From the NCBI GenBank assembly GCA_016931225.1, contig JAFGFE010000009.1, forward strand, positions 21,701-85,700: a stretch of 64,000 nucleotides of DNA, read 5' to 3'. The notes below the pieces were generated by a model. The model saw nothing but the letters and a program-made list of their open reading frames with translations, did not search any database and was not told the origin of the DNA. Origin of the DNA: Candidatus Zymogenaceae bacterium (GTDB lineage Bacteria; Desulfobacterota; Zymogenia; Zymogenales; Zymogenaceae). The position numbers and the translations under genes are program-made. This document shows positions 26,236 through 34,132 of this stretch, in pieces (positions within the stretch are counted from its first letter, which is position 1; the number at the start of each line of letters is the position of its first letter).

Positions 26236-27933
26236 GTGAAAAGGGTAACGCTGGTTTTAGTAACGGCGGCATTTCTTCCGATGTTTCTTCCAATCATGGT
26301 TCATGCCCAGGATTTCTTCTCCGCAGGGGAAACCGGTTTCTACAACGCCCCCAAGGCGCTGATTCGGACCGATGCGTCGCTGTGGGACCAGGATTTTAAA
26401 CACAACCCTGCGCTCCTCGATCCGAAATCCGACCTGGAATTCATCATGGATTCATACTACACCGGGAGCACCTCGGACGTCTCAGTGGACTTCAATTTCG
26501 GGTCACCGTTGGGTCTCCTCTATTACGGATTCATGGACGCGGAGTATCGGATAGACAATACAGGCGCCGATATCGGGTTCATGAAGAGGCTGAATGACAG
26601 ATCGAGCCTCGGTCTTGTGTTCAGCTACAGCCGGGAGGAGTTCGACGGGGACGGATCATTTGCACAGTTCTTTGACTTTGGCCCCCTTGGTGGTTTTGAT
26701 TACTTGTACGGCACACTGGATGCCGGTATGAGCTCCAACACCTTCGCCCTGACGGCGCTCTACGATATCGACCTTTCCGGGGACCTGTCACTGGGGGCGG
26801 GCATCAGTTATGCCTATATCAACAATAAGATGGAGTACGATATATCCGGAAGCGGGCTGTTAACGCTTTTTTCCAGACCTGAAAACGTATCGATCGATAA
26901 GGAGATGACCTTCGACTATCACCGCATCTCTCCCGTCTTCGGGATGTCCGTCCGGCCGGTCGACCCCCTGGTCATCAACGCATCCCTCACCGCCGGCATC
27001 TACCTGGGGAGTGTCGAGCGGGTATCGAACCTGTTCGATGATTATCCGACTTTAGTAATTCCGACGTCAACCTATACGGAAAAACTCGATTCGAACGACC
27101 TCCTTGTCCTGGACGTCGCCTTCAGGACCGACGGTGCATACGAGATCATCCCGGAGAGGCTCTCCCTCCCGTTCTTTTTCGATTGCACGTACGGTACCGC
27201 GCGGTGGAGTGTCGATGGGGCGGCAAGCGGGTACTTTCACCCGGCTATATATTACGCCCCATTCCAGGGGCCGGGGACCATCGAGTACGGCAATACCACC
27301 GAGCACTGGAGTGTTTCTGTGGGCGGCGGCGTGGACTATACCGTCGGGGGGTTCGACCTCTCCGCCCTCATCGGATACAGCCATCTGGATTTGAAAAACT
27401 CCTTTGAGATGGATAATTATGTCGTTTCCTCCGTTGTGCTTGCTGGAGGAGGCCCCCTGAGAGGCTTGACGGCGTTCAGTCAGGACATTGAGGAGACCTG
27501 GGACGTATTTTCCTTTGAGCTCGGGGCATCCCGGGAGTTCTCGGAGAAGCTCTCGGCGGACGTCTGCGCCCGGTACGATATCGGATGGGGGCAGATGGAC
27601 CTGGAGACGTGGTACACATCCCCCTTTGATTTTACACCGGTTGGGGGATTTCCCGGCAGTTCGATTGAGATGGACCTCAGTGACAGGGAGGTCGCGCATA
27701 CCCTCACCCTTTCGGCGTACCTCGCCTACAGCCCCGTGGAGTATCTCAATCTTTCCTTTCAGGGCATGGTCGGGATACCCCTGAGCGAAATCAATTACAC
27801 CCTGGGCGGGGATGCCGCCGGGGGGGTGTTCGGATCATCGTGGCGGTATGCTCTCGGCGGCCCCTCGTCGATGGATATGCACTACCGGGGCTGGGATTAC
27901 GGCGGGATGTTCAATATTGAGTATGCATTTTAA
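26236..27933 (+). CDS. outer-membrane beta-barrel protein (tandem copy 2)
   Basis: 565 residues, GTG start with GGAGG at 26223-26227. Very similar to the upstream copy throughout: FYNAPKALIRTDASLWDQDF, DRSSLGLVFSYS, MTFDYHRISPVFGMS and an identical end MFNIEYAF. Signal peptide ends near HAQDF. Differences concentrate in a few loop segments (for example around residues 140-150, 270-280 and 395-415), as expected for exposed loops. The high similarity of coding and flanking DNA argues for tandem duplication. Function unknown. Confidence 0.8.
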   Translation: MKRVTLVLVTAAFLPMFLPIMVHAQDFFSAGETGFYNAPKALIRTDASLWDQDFKHNPALLDPKSDLEFIMDSYYTGSTSDVSVDFNFGSPLGLLYYGFMDAEYRIDNTGADIGFMKRLNDRSSLGLVFSYSREEFDGDGSFAQFFDFGPLGGFDYLYGTLDAGMSSNTFALTALYDIDLSGDLSLGAGISYAYINNKMEYDISGSGLLTLFSRPENVSIDKEMTFDYHRISPVFGMSVRPVDPLVINASLTAGIYLGSVERVSNLFDDYPTLVIPTSTYTEKLDSNDLLVLDVAFRTDGAYEIIPERLSLPFFFDCTYGTARWSVDGAASGYFHPAIYYAPFQGPGTIEYGNTTEHWSVSVGGGVDYTVGGFDLSALIGYSHLDLKNSFEMDNYVVSSVVLAGGGPLRGLTAFSQDIEETWDVFSFELGASREFSEKLSADVCARYDIGWGQMDLETWYTSPFDFTPVGGFPGSSIEMDLSDREVAHTLTLSAYLAYSPVEYLNLSFQGMVGIPLSEINYTLGGDAAGGVFGSSWRYALGGPSSMDMHYRGWDYGGMFNIEYAF

Positions 27934-27986
27934 GGTGATATAATCCGTGTGAACCGATCAGGCCATTATGATCGCGTTTAAAAGGG

Positions 27987-28020
27987 GGCCGCGCCTCAAT
28001 ATCGGGGTGCGGCCGGATTA
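27987..28020 (+). terminator. rho-independent terminator (copy 3)
   Basis: 11-bp stem GGCCGCGCCTC / GGGGTGCGGCC (27987-27997 with 28004-28014, including G-T pairs), loop AATATC, then a weak T-rich tail. It ends barrel gene copy 2. Confidence 0.7.
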
Positions 28021-28163
28021 TTTTCATAAAAAAGACGCCGATACGGGGTGACATTTCACCGGATTGTTGTTATCGTAATACTATATGATTTGAGTTGAGA
28101 AACGTGCCTTCGCCCGAAACCGGACGAAATAGTGCTTCTCGGAATGAAAGGACATCGCACACC

Positions 28164-28838
28164 ATGTCACCCAAACCTCCCGTAACTCCGAAGCCCGCCG
28201 CCACAGTGGTGCTGGTGCGGGAGGGGGAGGAGGGCCGAGAGGTCTTTCTAACCCGGCGGCCCGAGACAATGAGCTTTCTGGGCGGATTTGTGGTCTTCCC
28301 CGGCGGGCGGGTGGATGTCGTCGACCATACGGATATGGTCTTCGAGCGTATCACGGGTCTTGAGGATATCCCGCCCCTGCCGTTATCCGACTACGGCGAC
28401 GTCCCCATCGATCCCCGTTCCTTTTACCCTGCGGCGATCAGGGAGCTGTTCGAGGAGGCGGGGGTGCTGCTTTTGGAGGATTCCGGCGGCAATCCGGTCT
28501 CCCCGGAGGTGGCGGAGCGCTTCCGGAGCCTCCTCCCGGTCTCATCCAAGCGATTCTACGAGCTGGTAGCGGAGCACAACCTCTACCTTCCGGCCCATAG
28601 GTTTGAGTTCGTCCAGCTCTTCGTTACCCCGGAGTTCTCACCCCAGCGGTTCTATACCGTCTTTTTAAAGACGATGCTCCCCGAGGGGCAGCGGGCGGGC
28701 ATCGAAAACAGAGAGGTGACCGAGTCATTCTGGATATCCCCCGACGACGCCCTCGATGAGAAGAGCCGGGGCGTATTCAAGATGATCCTTCCAACCGTCA
28801 TGGCCCTGGAGGCGGTGGGGGACGGCGCGGCTTTGTAG
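28164..28838 (+). CDS. Nudix hydrolase (NUDT19-like)
   Basis: About 224 residues from ATG 28164 (MSPKPPVTPKPAATVVLVRE). The N-terminal strand VFLTRRPETMSFLGGFVVFPGG and the split Nudix box (GGRVD...AAIRELFEEAGVLL) are seen, with an insertion between the glycine part and the REx2EExG part as in NUDT19/RP2p types, often CoA or nucleotide-derivative hydrolases. The upstream in-frame GTG/ATG options would add 23 residues without conservation. The stop lies just before the promoter of the next gene. Confidence 0.85.
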   Translation: MSPKPPVTPKPAATVVLVREGEEGREVFLTRRPETMSFLGGFVVFPGGRVDVVDHTDMVFERITGLEDIPPLPLSDYGDVPIDPRSFYPAAIRELFEEAGVLLLEDSGGNPVSPEVAERFRSLLPVSSKRFYELVAEHNLYLPAHRFEFVQLFVTPEFSPQRFYTVFLKTMLPEGQRAGIENREVTESFWISPDDALDEKSRGVFKMILPTVMALEAVGDGAAL

Positions 28839-28839
28839 A

Positions 28840-28868
28840 TTGACAAGGAAGATCGTCTGTGATAGGGT
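28840..28868 (+). promoter_or_regulatory. promoter of methyltetrahydrofolate methyltransferase gene
   Basis: TTGACA (28840-28845) and TAGGGT (28863-28868), spacing 17, directly after the Nudix stop codon. With the terminator at 29735 it defines a single-gene transcription unit. Confidence 0.6.
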
Positions 28869-28909
28869 ATGCGGAATTCGCATACCAGATATCCTGATGG
28901 AGACATACC

Positions 28910-29707
28910 ATGTTGATTGTAGCGGAACGCATCAACGCCACCAGAAAGCGCATCCGGGAGGCCCTGGAAAACAAGGACGCCGCCCTGATCGCCGAGGAGG
29001 CGAAAAACCAGCTCGAGGCCGGGGCGGGCATTATCGACGTGAACGCCGGCGCCCACCCGGACCGGGAGGTGGAGGACATGACGTGGATGCTGGATGTGGT
29101 GCAGGACGCCGTGGACGCCCCCATCGCCCTGGACAGCTCCAGCAGTGAGGTCATCCTCAAGAATATCGACAAAGTCAAACAAACCCCGATGATCAACTCG
29201 GTGACGTTGGAGACCAAGAAATTCGAGGAGATGAAGGCGGTTATCGAGGCACGGGAGGCGGACATCGTGGCCCTGTGCATGGACGATAAGGGCCTCCCGA
29301 AAAACACCGATGAGGCCTACGACAACGCCGAGCGGATGCTTGCAGCCCTGGAAAAGCTGGGGGTGAAACGGGAGCGGATATACTTCGACCCCCTCATCCA
29401 GGCGGTCAGCGCCGAGCAGGACAAGGGAATCATCGCCCTGGAAACCATTCGGCGCATCCATGCAAATCTCGAGGGCGTCAATACCATATGCGGCCTCTCC
29501 AACATCTCCTTCGGCCTGCCCGAGCGGTTCCTGGTCAACCGGACCTTCATGGCGCTTGCCATCGGCGCCGGCCTGACCGCCGCCATCGTGGACCCGCTGG
29601 ACGATAAGCTGATGACCGCCGTGATCGTCTCTGAGATGCTCGTGGGAAAGGACGACTACTGCAAAAACTATATGACCGCCTACCGGAAAAAGCGCATCGT
29701 TCCCTGA
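28910..29707 (+). CDS. methyltetrahydrofolate:corrinoid methyltransferase (MeTr/MtgA-like)
   Basis: 265 residues, a pterin-binding TIM barrel. Starts LIVAERINATRKRIREAL, followed by the hallmark IIDVNAGAHPDREVEDM, PIALDSSSSEVI, and the C-terminal GLSNISFGLPERFLVNRTF. Homologues move a methyl group between tetrahydrofolate and a corrinoid protein (AcsE in the Wood-Ljungdahl pathway, MtgA in betaine demethylation, MT-II of O-demethylases). The corrinoid protein at 31485 and the UROD-type methyltransferase at 30030 are nearby partners. No acetyl-CoA synthase genes are in the window, so a demethylation role is preferred. Confidence 0.9.
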   Translation: MLIVAERINATRKRIREALENKDAALIAEEAKNQLEAGAGIIDVNAGAHPDREVEDMTWMLDVVQDAVDAPIALDSSSSEVILKNIDKVKQTPMINSVTLETKKFEEMKAVIEAREADIVALCMDDKGLPKNTDEAYDNAERMLAALEKLGVKRERIYFDPLIQAVSAEQDKGIIALETIRRIHANLEGVNTICGLSNISFGLPERFLVNRTFMALAIGAGLTAAIVDPLDDKLMTAVIVSEMLVGKDDYCKNYMTAYRKKRIVP

Positions 29708-29734
29708 TCGGCGCCACACAAATAGCATGAAGGA

Positions 29735-29767
29735 GGGAGGCGTCCCAAAAGACGCCTCCCTTTTTTT
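29735..29767 (+). terminator. rho-independent terminator
   Basis: Perfect 10-bp stem GGGAGGCGTC / GACGCCTCCC (29735-29744 with 29751-29760), loop CCAAAA, followed by seven T. Confidence 0.93.
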
Positions 29768-29899
29768 GTTTGGACGGGTCACGGGATCTCAGCCGGGGGC
29801 GGCGGTGTATCACTGTTTTAAAATAGGTGGGGTCGATATATCGATATTAATTCACCACAAAAAAGATCATTTTATTTTGCCGCGGGGCGGAGTTGTCCC

Positions 29900-29928
29900 T
29901 TGACTTACAGGATCGTCGATTCTAACAT
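29900..29928 (+). promoter_or_regulatory. promoter of UROD-family gene
   Basis: TTGACT (29900-29905) and TAACAT (29923-29928), spacing 17; about 100 bases before ATG 30030. Confidence 0.5.
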
Positions 29929-30029
29929 AGAAGATATCATCGCGTTGTGCTCTTCGTATTACGGGGGCACCGAACGCGGCTTGACTGCAGCACCCTTTAG
30001 ATCTCATCTTTTTATCGTGAGGTGACGTC

Positions 30030-31130
30030 ATGAACTCGTGGGAACGCGTAGAAAAAACCATCAATCTCCAGGAGCCGGATCACGTACCGGTGGGACCCTT
30101 CATGATCTGGCACCACGCCGACGTGGCAAAGGTGAGCTACTACGATTACTGCTGGGATATTAAAACCTTTTTCGAGGCGAGCAAAAAATCGTATGAGTTC
30201 TATGACCAGGGGTTCGACGTGATGAACCTGGCACCGATGCTGCTGGCCCATTCCAACATCAACCCGGTCCTCTATTCCGCCCTCTACTTCGACTGGCGCT
30301 TCCCGAAAGACTCCATCCCCCAGTTTTTCGAGAAAACCCAGGGGGATGAAACCCTCTATGACGACATCATGAATAAGGGTTTTTCGGTCCTGCGCACCTT
30401 CGAGCGGGTGGGGGTGGGGAGGGTCGTGAAGAACCTCACCATCGACGTCGTGAAGTACATGAGGGCCATGGGGAAGGTCAAAGAGACCTGGGATGTGGTC
30501 CCCTTCGGGGATATGGTCTCCTACACTCCCGCGGAGATCATGCTGTTCGCCCGTGCCAACAAGGGCTTCGTCGACCTGAAAAAACGCCCCGAGCGGCTCA
30601 TCGAGCTCAACGAAAGATATACCGGAGACTTCGTCAAACGAACCATCCAGCTTGCCAAAATGCTGAAAGCGAAATATATCTTCATGCCGTCCCTCAAGTT
30701 CTCCGCGAGCTTCGTCAATCCGAAGATATTCGAAAAGATCCAGTGGCCCTGGTACAAACAAATGGCCGAAAGCTACACCGATGCGGGCTTCATCGTCCTG
30801 CTTCATCTGGACGGGGATTGGGCGCCGCTTCTGGATCACTTCACCGAGCTGACCCCGAAACGCTACGTGATGGAGCTGGACGTGACCGACATGAAAAAGG
30901 CCAAGGAGGTTGTGGGAAAGACCCTGTGCATCAAGGGGATGGTGAAACCCCTGACCCTGGCTCAGGGAACGCCCCAGGATATAGAGCGGGAGTGCAAGGG
31001 CTTCATCGACGATTGCGCCGCCGGGGGTGGATTTATCCTCAGCTCCGGGTGCGAGGCGCCGCCCAATACGAGACCTGAGAATCTCAGGATGATGATCAAC
31101 TGCGCCCGGGAATACGGCAGATATCGATAA
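30030..31130 (+). CDS. uroporphyrinogen-decarboxylase-family (MtaA/MtvB-like) methyltransferase
   Basis: 366 residues. Starts NSWERVEKTINLQEPDHVPV, the usual opening of UROD-superfamily methyltransferases. Likely zinc ligands are the His in VLLHLDGDWAPLLDHF and the Cys in FILSSGCEAPPNTRPENL. Members transfer methyl groups between substrates (methanol-derived, methylamine-derived, aromatic methyl ethers) and corrinoid proteins or coenzyme M. Heme synthesis is unlikely here because no other hem gene is present and the partner at 31485 is a corrinoid protein. GTGAGG precedes ATG 30030. Confidence 0.83.
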   Translation: MNSWERVEKTINLQEPDHVPVGPFMIWHHADVAKVSYYDYCWDIKTFFEASKKSYEFYDQGFDVMNLAPMLLAHSNINPVLYSALYFDWRFPKDSIPQFFEKTQGDETLYDDIMNKGFSVLRTFERVGVGRVVKNLTIDVVKYMRAMGKVKETWDVVPFGDMVSYTPAEIMLFARANKGFVDLKKRPERLIELNERYTGDFVKRTIQLAKMLKAKYIFMPSLKFSASFVNPKIFEKIQWPWYKQMAESYTDAGFIVLLHLDGDWAPLLDHFTELTPKRYVMELDVTDMKKAKEVVGKTLCIKGMVKPLTLAQGTPQDIERECKGFIDDCAAGGGFILSSGCEAPPNTRPENLRMMINCAREYGRYR

Positions 31131-31484
31131 TCCGACGGAGTGCAGCACCGCTCCTCGACTATCGGCGGCGTTTCGAGCTTTTCCCGCATACCGCGATGCG
31201 AAGCCGAAACGAACGGAGTACGGTGAGATATTTTATCGCCCGGATCACCTGTGGGGGCGGGCGACGGACCGACATGGTATTCGTCACAGCTTCAACCGGA
31301 AAAAATCACCGCCTCATCCCGTGATGCGGCGGCGCCTGGGAGCTGAGGATTTTTTATTTCACGTCGACCGGTTTTATGTTATGATACGCAGGACTCGGCT
31401 TTCAGAATCGTCCTCGCGTATCGGAGCCGATGAACCGTAGAGCGAAAACAATCACACAATTAATCCATACGAAGGAGAGCGGTC
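31131..31484. other. intergenic region before corrinoid operon
   Basis: 354 bases. A possible promoter (31357-31385) and a strong ribosome binding site AAGGAG (31471-31476) serve the corrinoid gene. I see no B12-riboswitch core or other RNA. Confidence 0.4.
31357..31385 (+). promoter_or_regulatory. possible promoter of corrinoid operon
   Basis: TTTCAC (31357-31362) and TATGAT (31380-31385), spacing 17. The -10 is good, the -35 poor. Confidence 0.35.
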
Positions 31485-32123
31485 ATGAGCGAGACTCTGC
31501 TGAAAGTGAAAGAAGCCATTGTTGAACTCGACCTGGATACGATTCAGGATGCGGTGAAGGCCTGCCTGGATGCGGGAGTTGCTCCCTGGGAAATCATCAA
31601 GGAGGGTATGGGTGACGGGATGGTGGTTGTGGGCGAGCGTTTTGAAAGCGGCGAGTATTTTCTCGCGGACCTGATTCTCGCCGGAGAGATAATGAAGGAC
31701 GGCATGCAGATACTCGAGGAAAAGATGGACGCGTCGACGATGGGCAAGAAGGGCACGGTCGTTCTGGCCACGGTCAAGGGAGACATACACGATATCGGCA
31801 AGAACATCGTCGGTGTGATGCTCTCAGCGGCGGATTTCAAGGTGATCGATCTGGGTGTCGACGTTACCGAGACGGACATCGTAAACGCGGTCAAGGAAAA
31901 CCAGGCCACGGCCGTGGGCCTGTCTGTGCTTTTGACCACCATGATCGGCAGCATCAGGGATGTGGTGGATGCGCTGTCCGAGGCGGGACTGCGGGACAAG
32001 GTCAAAATCGCCATCGGAGGCGCATGTACGTCTCAAAAACTGGCAGATGAGATGAAGGTGGACGCCTTCGGTGAGGACGCCGTGAAGGCGGTGAAGATTT
32101 TCGAGAATCTGGTGGCGGCCTGA
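31485..32123 (+). CDS. corrinoid (B12-binding) methyl-carrier protein
   Basis: 212 residues, normal for MtaC/MttC/MtvC-type carriers. N-terminal helical cap (about 1-88; APWEIIKEGMGDGMVVVGERF) and a B12-binding Rossmann domain (about 90-212) with the diagnostic GDIHDIGKNIV, whose His coordinates cobalt, then SVLLTTMIGSI and IAIGGACTSQ. It accepts a methyl group from a substrate methyltransferase and donates it to one such as that at 28910. It is followed after 16 bases by the gene at 32140, so the two are one operon. Confidence 0.93.
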   Translation: MSETLLKVKEAIVELDLDTIQDAVKACLDAGVAPWEIIKEGMGDGMVVVGERFESGEYFLADLILAGEIMKDGMQILEEKMDASTMGKKGTVVLATVKGDIHDIGKNIVGVMLSAADFKVIDLGVDVTETDIVNAVKENQATAVGLSVLLTTMIGSIRDVVDALSEAGLRDKVKIAIGGACTSQKLADEMKVDAFGEDAVKAVKIFENLVAA

Positions 32124-32139
32124 CGAGGATACCGTACAT

Positions 32140-34050
32140 ATGACGGCATTACGCTATTACCATAAAAAGGGCGCCTCGGCGCCCTTTCCCGTTTCCGTGG
32201 AAGAAGAAGCGGGGAAGAAGGTGTATCACTTCGCCGACGGATCGACGGTGACAGACACCGTTCGGGAGGTATCCGACGGCATCGACGAGATCACCCGCCG
32301 GTGGGACATTAAGGGACGGGGAAGGTACCGGCTGTTCTTCGAGCACGACACCGGGAGGTTCTTCGACGACTGGATCGTCCCCGCAGTACTGTACCGGGAG
32401 AACAGGGACGGCACGGGCCATTTCCCCCGGGGGGGGATCGATTCCGGCTGGGAGTTTCGCGAGGACCGGATGGGAATTCCCGGGGCGTTCTTCGCCGTGT
32501 CGGAAACAGACGTTGCGGGCGTCTTCGTGGAGCCGGCGGTGGGTCCCCGACATATCACCTCGGGGGGCATACGAAAAAGTGATGGGGGGCATGTACTCTT
32601 TGCCGCGCTTCCCGCCGTCGAAAGCCCCAAACGTTACATCGCCAAGGGCTTTCTGGGGCTGGCGTACGGGAGGAAAAAACCCCGGTACGTTCATTCCGAT
32701 GGAACGCTGACGTATGAGCGAAAGTTTTATCTCTACCGGGGCGACCGCCTCGATTATTACCGGGTGTTCCGGGCCGCCGCAATCGCCTTCGGTCCGAAGG
32801 CGATTGCGATCACAGAGGAAGCACTCACCGAGCAGATCGAGCTGAGGAGGAGACACCTTTCCGACTATCTCTATTATGAGAAGGGAGACATTTTTGGCAT
32901 CCGCCGGGGTAGGAACAACGGCTTTCTGCTCCAGAGGACCATTTACGACGTGGTCGGGGGTGGATTCCTCGAAAAGGGTATCCAGGGGGCGTATCTTCTG
33001 CATCGCCTGGGCGAGGAGGAGAAGGCGAAGAAAATCGCCGACTTTCTCCTGGAGGGAAGGCTTGAAAACGGGCTGGCCTGGGTCTGCTATCACCTCAGAC
33101 AGAAAAAATGGGGCGGGGCGTTCCTGGCGTTTCCCCGCTATTTGACCGAAAAGGTCCCCTTGAGGCCCCTGGGAGAGATGGGCGTTCACTACCTGAAGCT
33201 CTATCGCCTGACAGAAAACAAGGAGTATCTCGACTATGTCGCCGCCGCCGCGCGAATATTGATGGACAATCAGAAGGATGACGGAAACTTCGGCAGGGTG
33301 GTGAACCTTGACGGCTCGATCTTCGACGATCGGGGCACAAACGGCGCGTATATCGCCTGGATGCTCCTCGACCTCTTCGAGGTGACCGGCGAAGGATCGT
33401 ACAAGGAGAGCGCATTGAGGTCGGTGGAATATTATATAAAGAAGGTGGTGGAGGAGGGCGAATACCTGGCCGACGCCCTGGACAGCGACTGCATCGACAA
33501 AGAGGGGGGCGTTATTGTCCTGAAGCTCCTGCTCAGGACGTATGAAGTCACCGGGGATCGGAGGTATATCGAGGCGGCGGTGTCCGTGGCCGATTATGTG
33601 CTGCACTGGGTATGGAGTTATGATGCGGCCTTCGATCCAAAAACGCCTCTGGGAAGGGAGAAGGTATCCACGTTCGCGATGACGTCGGTGTCGGTGGCCC
33701 ACCATCATTTGGATTTTTACGGTGCGGAGATCGGCGTTGATCTTCTGAAGCTGGATATATACCTGGGAGAGGATCGGTATCGGTTTATCGCCCTGCCGAT
33801 GATATCGTGCTGTTTCCAGCTCTTGAACGGATTTCAGGGCAGAAAGAATCTCCAGTTATCCGACATCGAGGGGTGGCAGCCGGAACAGCTCAACCAGACG
33901 GACTGGGATATGCTGCATCCTTTGGTTCGCGGCGGCAGGGGGACTTACAAGGTGCTTATCGCCTGGAATCAGGTATTGGTGCTGGGCGCCCTGGTTGAGC
34001 TTCGTGATCTGTTGAAAGAAGGCAAACTGAGCCTCTCGGAGACAGATTGA
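32140..34050 (+). CDS. unrecognised (alpha/alpha)6-barrel-like protein of the corrinoid operon
   Basis: 636 residues, no signal peptide. The first third (about 1-215) is beta-rich. From about 270 on there are repeating helical pairs with patterns seen in six-hairpin glycosidase folds: GVHYLKLYRLTENKEYLDYVA, GAYIAWMLLDLFEVTGEGSY, VIVLKLLLRTYEVTGDRRYI (shown in part). Related folds occur in GH88/105/127-type enzymes and epimerases, but no family motif is certain. GAGG upstream of ATG 32140 and the 16-base gap to the corrinoid gene tie it to methyl transfer. It could release or recognise a methylated sugar; this is inference. Confidence 0.55.
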   Translation: MTALRYYHKKGASAPFPVSVEEEAGKKVYHFADGSTVTDTVREVSDGIDEITRRWDIKGRGRYRLFFEHDTGRFFDDWIVPAVLYRENRDGTGHFPRGGIDSGWEFREDRMGIPGAFFAVSETDVAGVFVEPAVGPRHITSGGIRKSDGGHVLFAALPAVESPKRYIAKGFLGLAYGRKKPRYVHSDGTLTYERKFYLYRGDRLDYYRVFRAAAIAFGPKAIAITEEALTEQIELRRRHLSDYLYYEKGDIFGIRRGRNNGFLLQRTIYDVVGGGFLEKGIQGAYLLHRLGEEEKAKKIADFLLEGRLENGLAWVCYHLRQKKWGGAFLAFPRYLTEKVPLRPLGEMGVHYLKLYRLTENKEYLDYVAAAARILMDNQKDDGNFGRVVNLDGSIFDDRGTNGAYIAWMLLDLFEVTGEGSYKESALRSVEYYIKKVVEEGEYLADALDSDCIDKEGGVIVLKLLLRTYEVTGDRRYIEAAVSVADYVLHWVWSYDAAFDPKTPLGREKVSTFAMTSVSVAHHHLDFYGAEIGVDLLKLDIYLGEDRYRFIALPMISCCFQLLNGFQGRKNLQLSDIEGWQPEQLNQTDWDMLHPLVRGGRGTYKVLIAWNQVLVLGALVELRDLLKEGKLSLSETD

Positions 34051-34132
34051 CGGTGTGAGACGGACAGCCCGGAGGGAGGAGGGAGGAAAGATCCCCGGAC
34101 CGCGTATTGTTCTCAGGAGACGATGGGGCGTT

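Larger units (their letters stand above)
29708..30029. other. intergenic region with terminator and promoter
   Basis: 322 bases. Contains a strong terminator (29735-29767) and a promoter (29900-29928). No small gene and no cobalamin-riboswitch-like core was identified. Confidence 0.5.

Noticed and set aside
30030..31130. Heme biosynthesis uroporphyrinogen decarboxylase (HemE)
   Set aside because: Zinc-type His/Cys pattern and corrinoid neighbours favour a methyltransferase; no other hem gene nearby.
31131..31484. Possible cobalamin riboswitch before the corrinoid operon
   Set aside because: No B12-box core or matching stems could be found in this region or before 28910 and 30030.
32149..33708. 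519-residue open frame on the minus strand
   Set aside because: Antisense to the (alpha/alpha)6-like gene, which is in an operon with the corrinoid gene and has a ribosome binding site.
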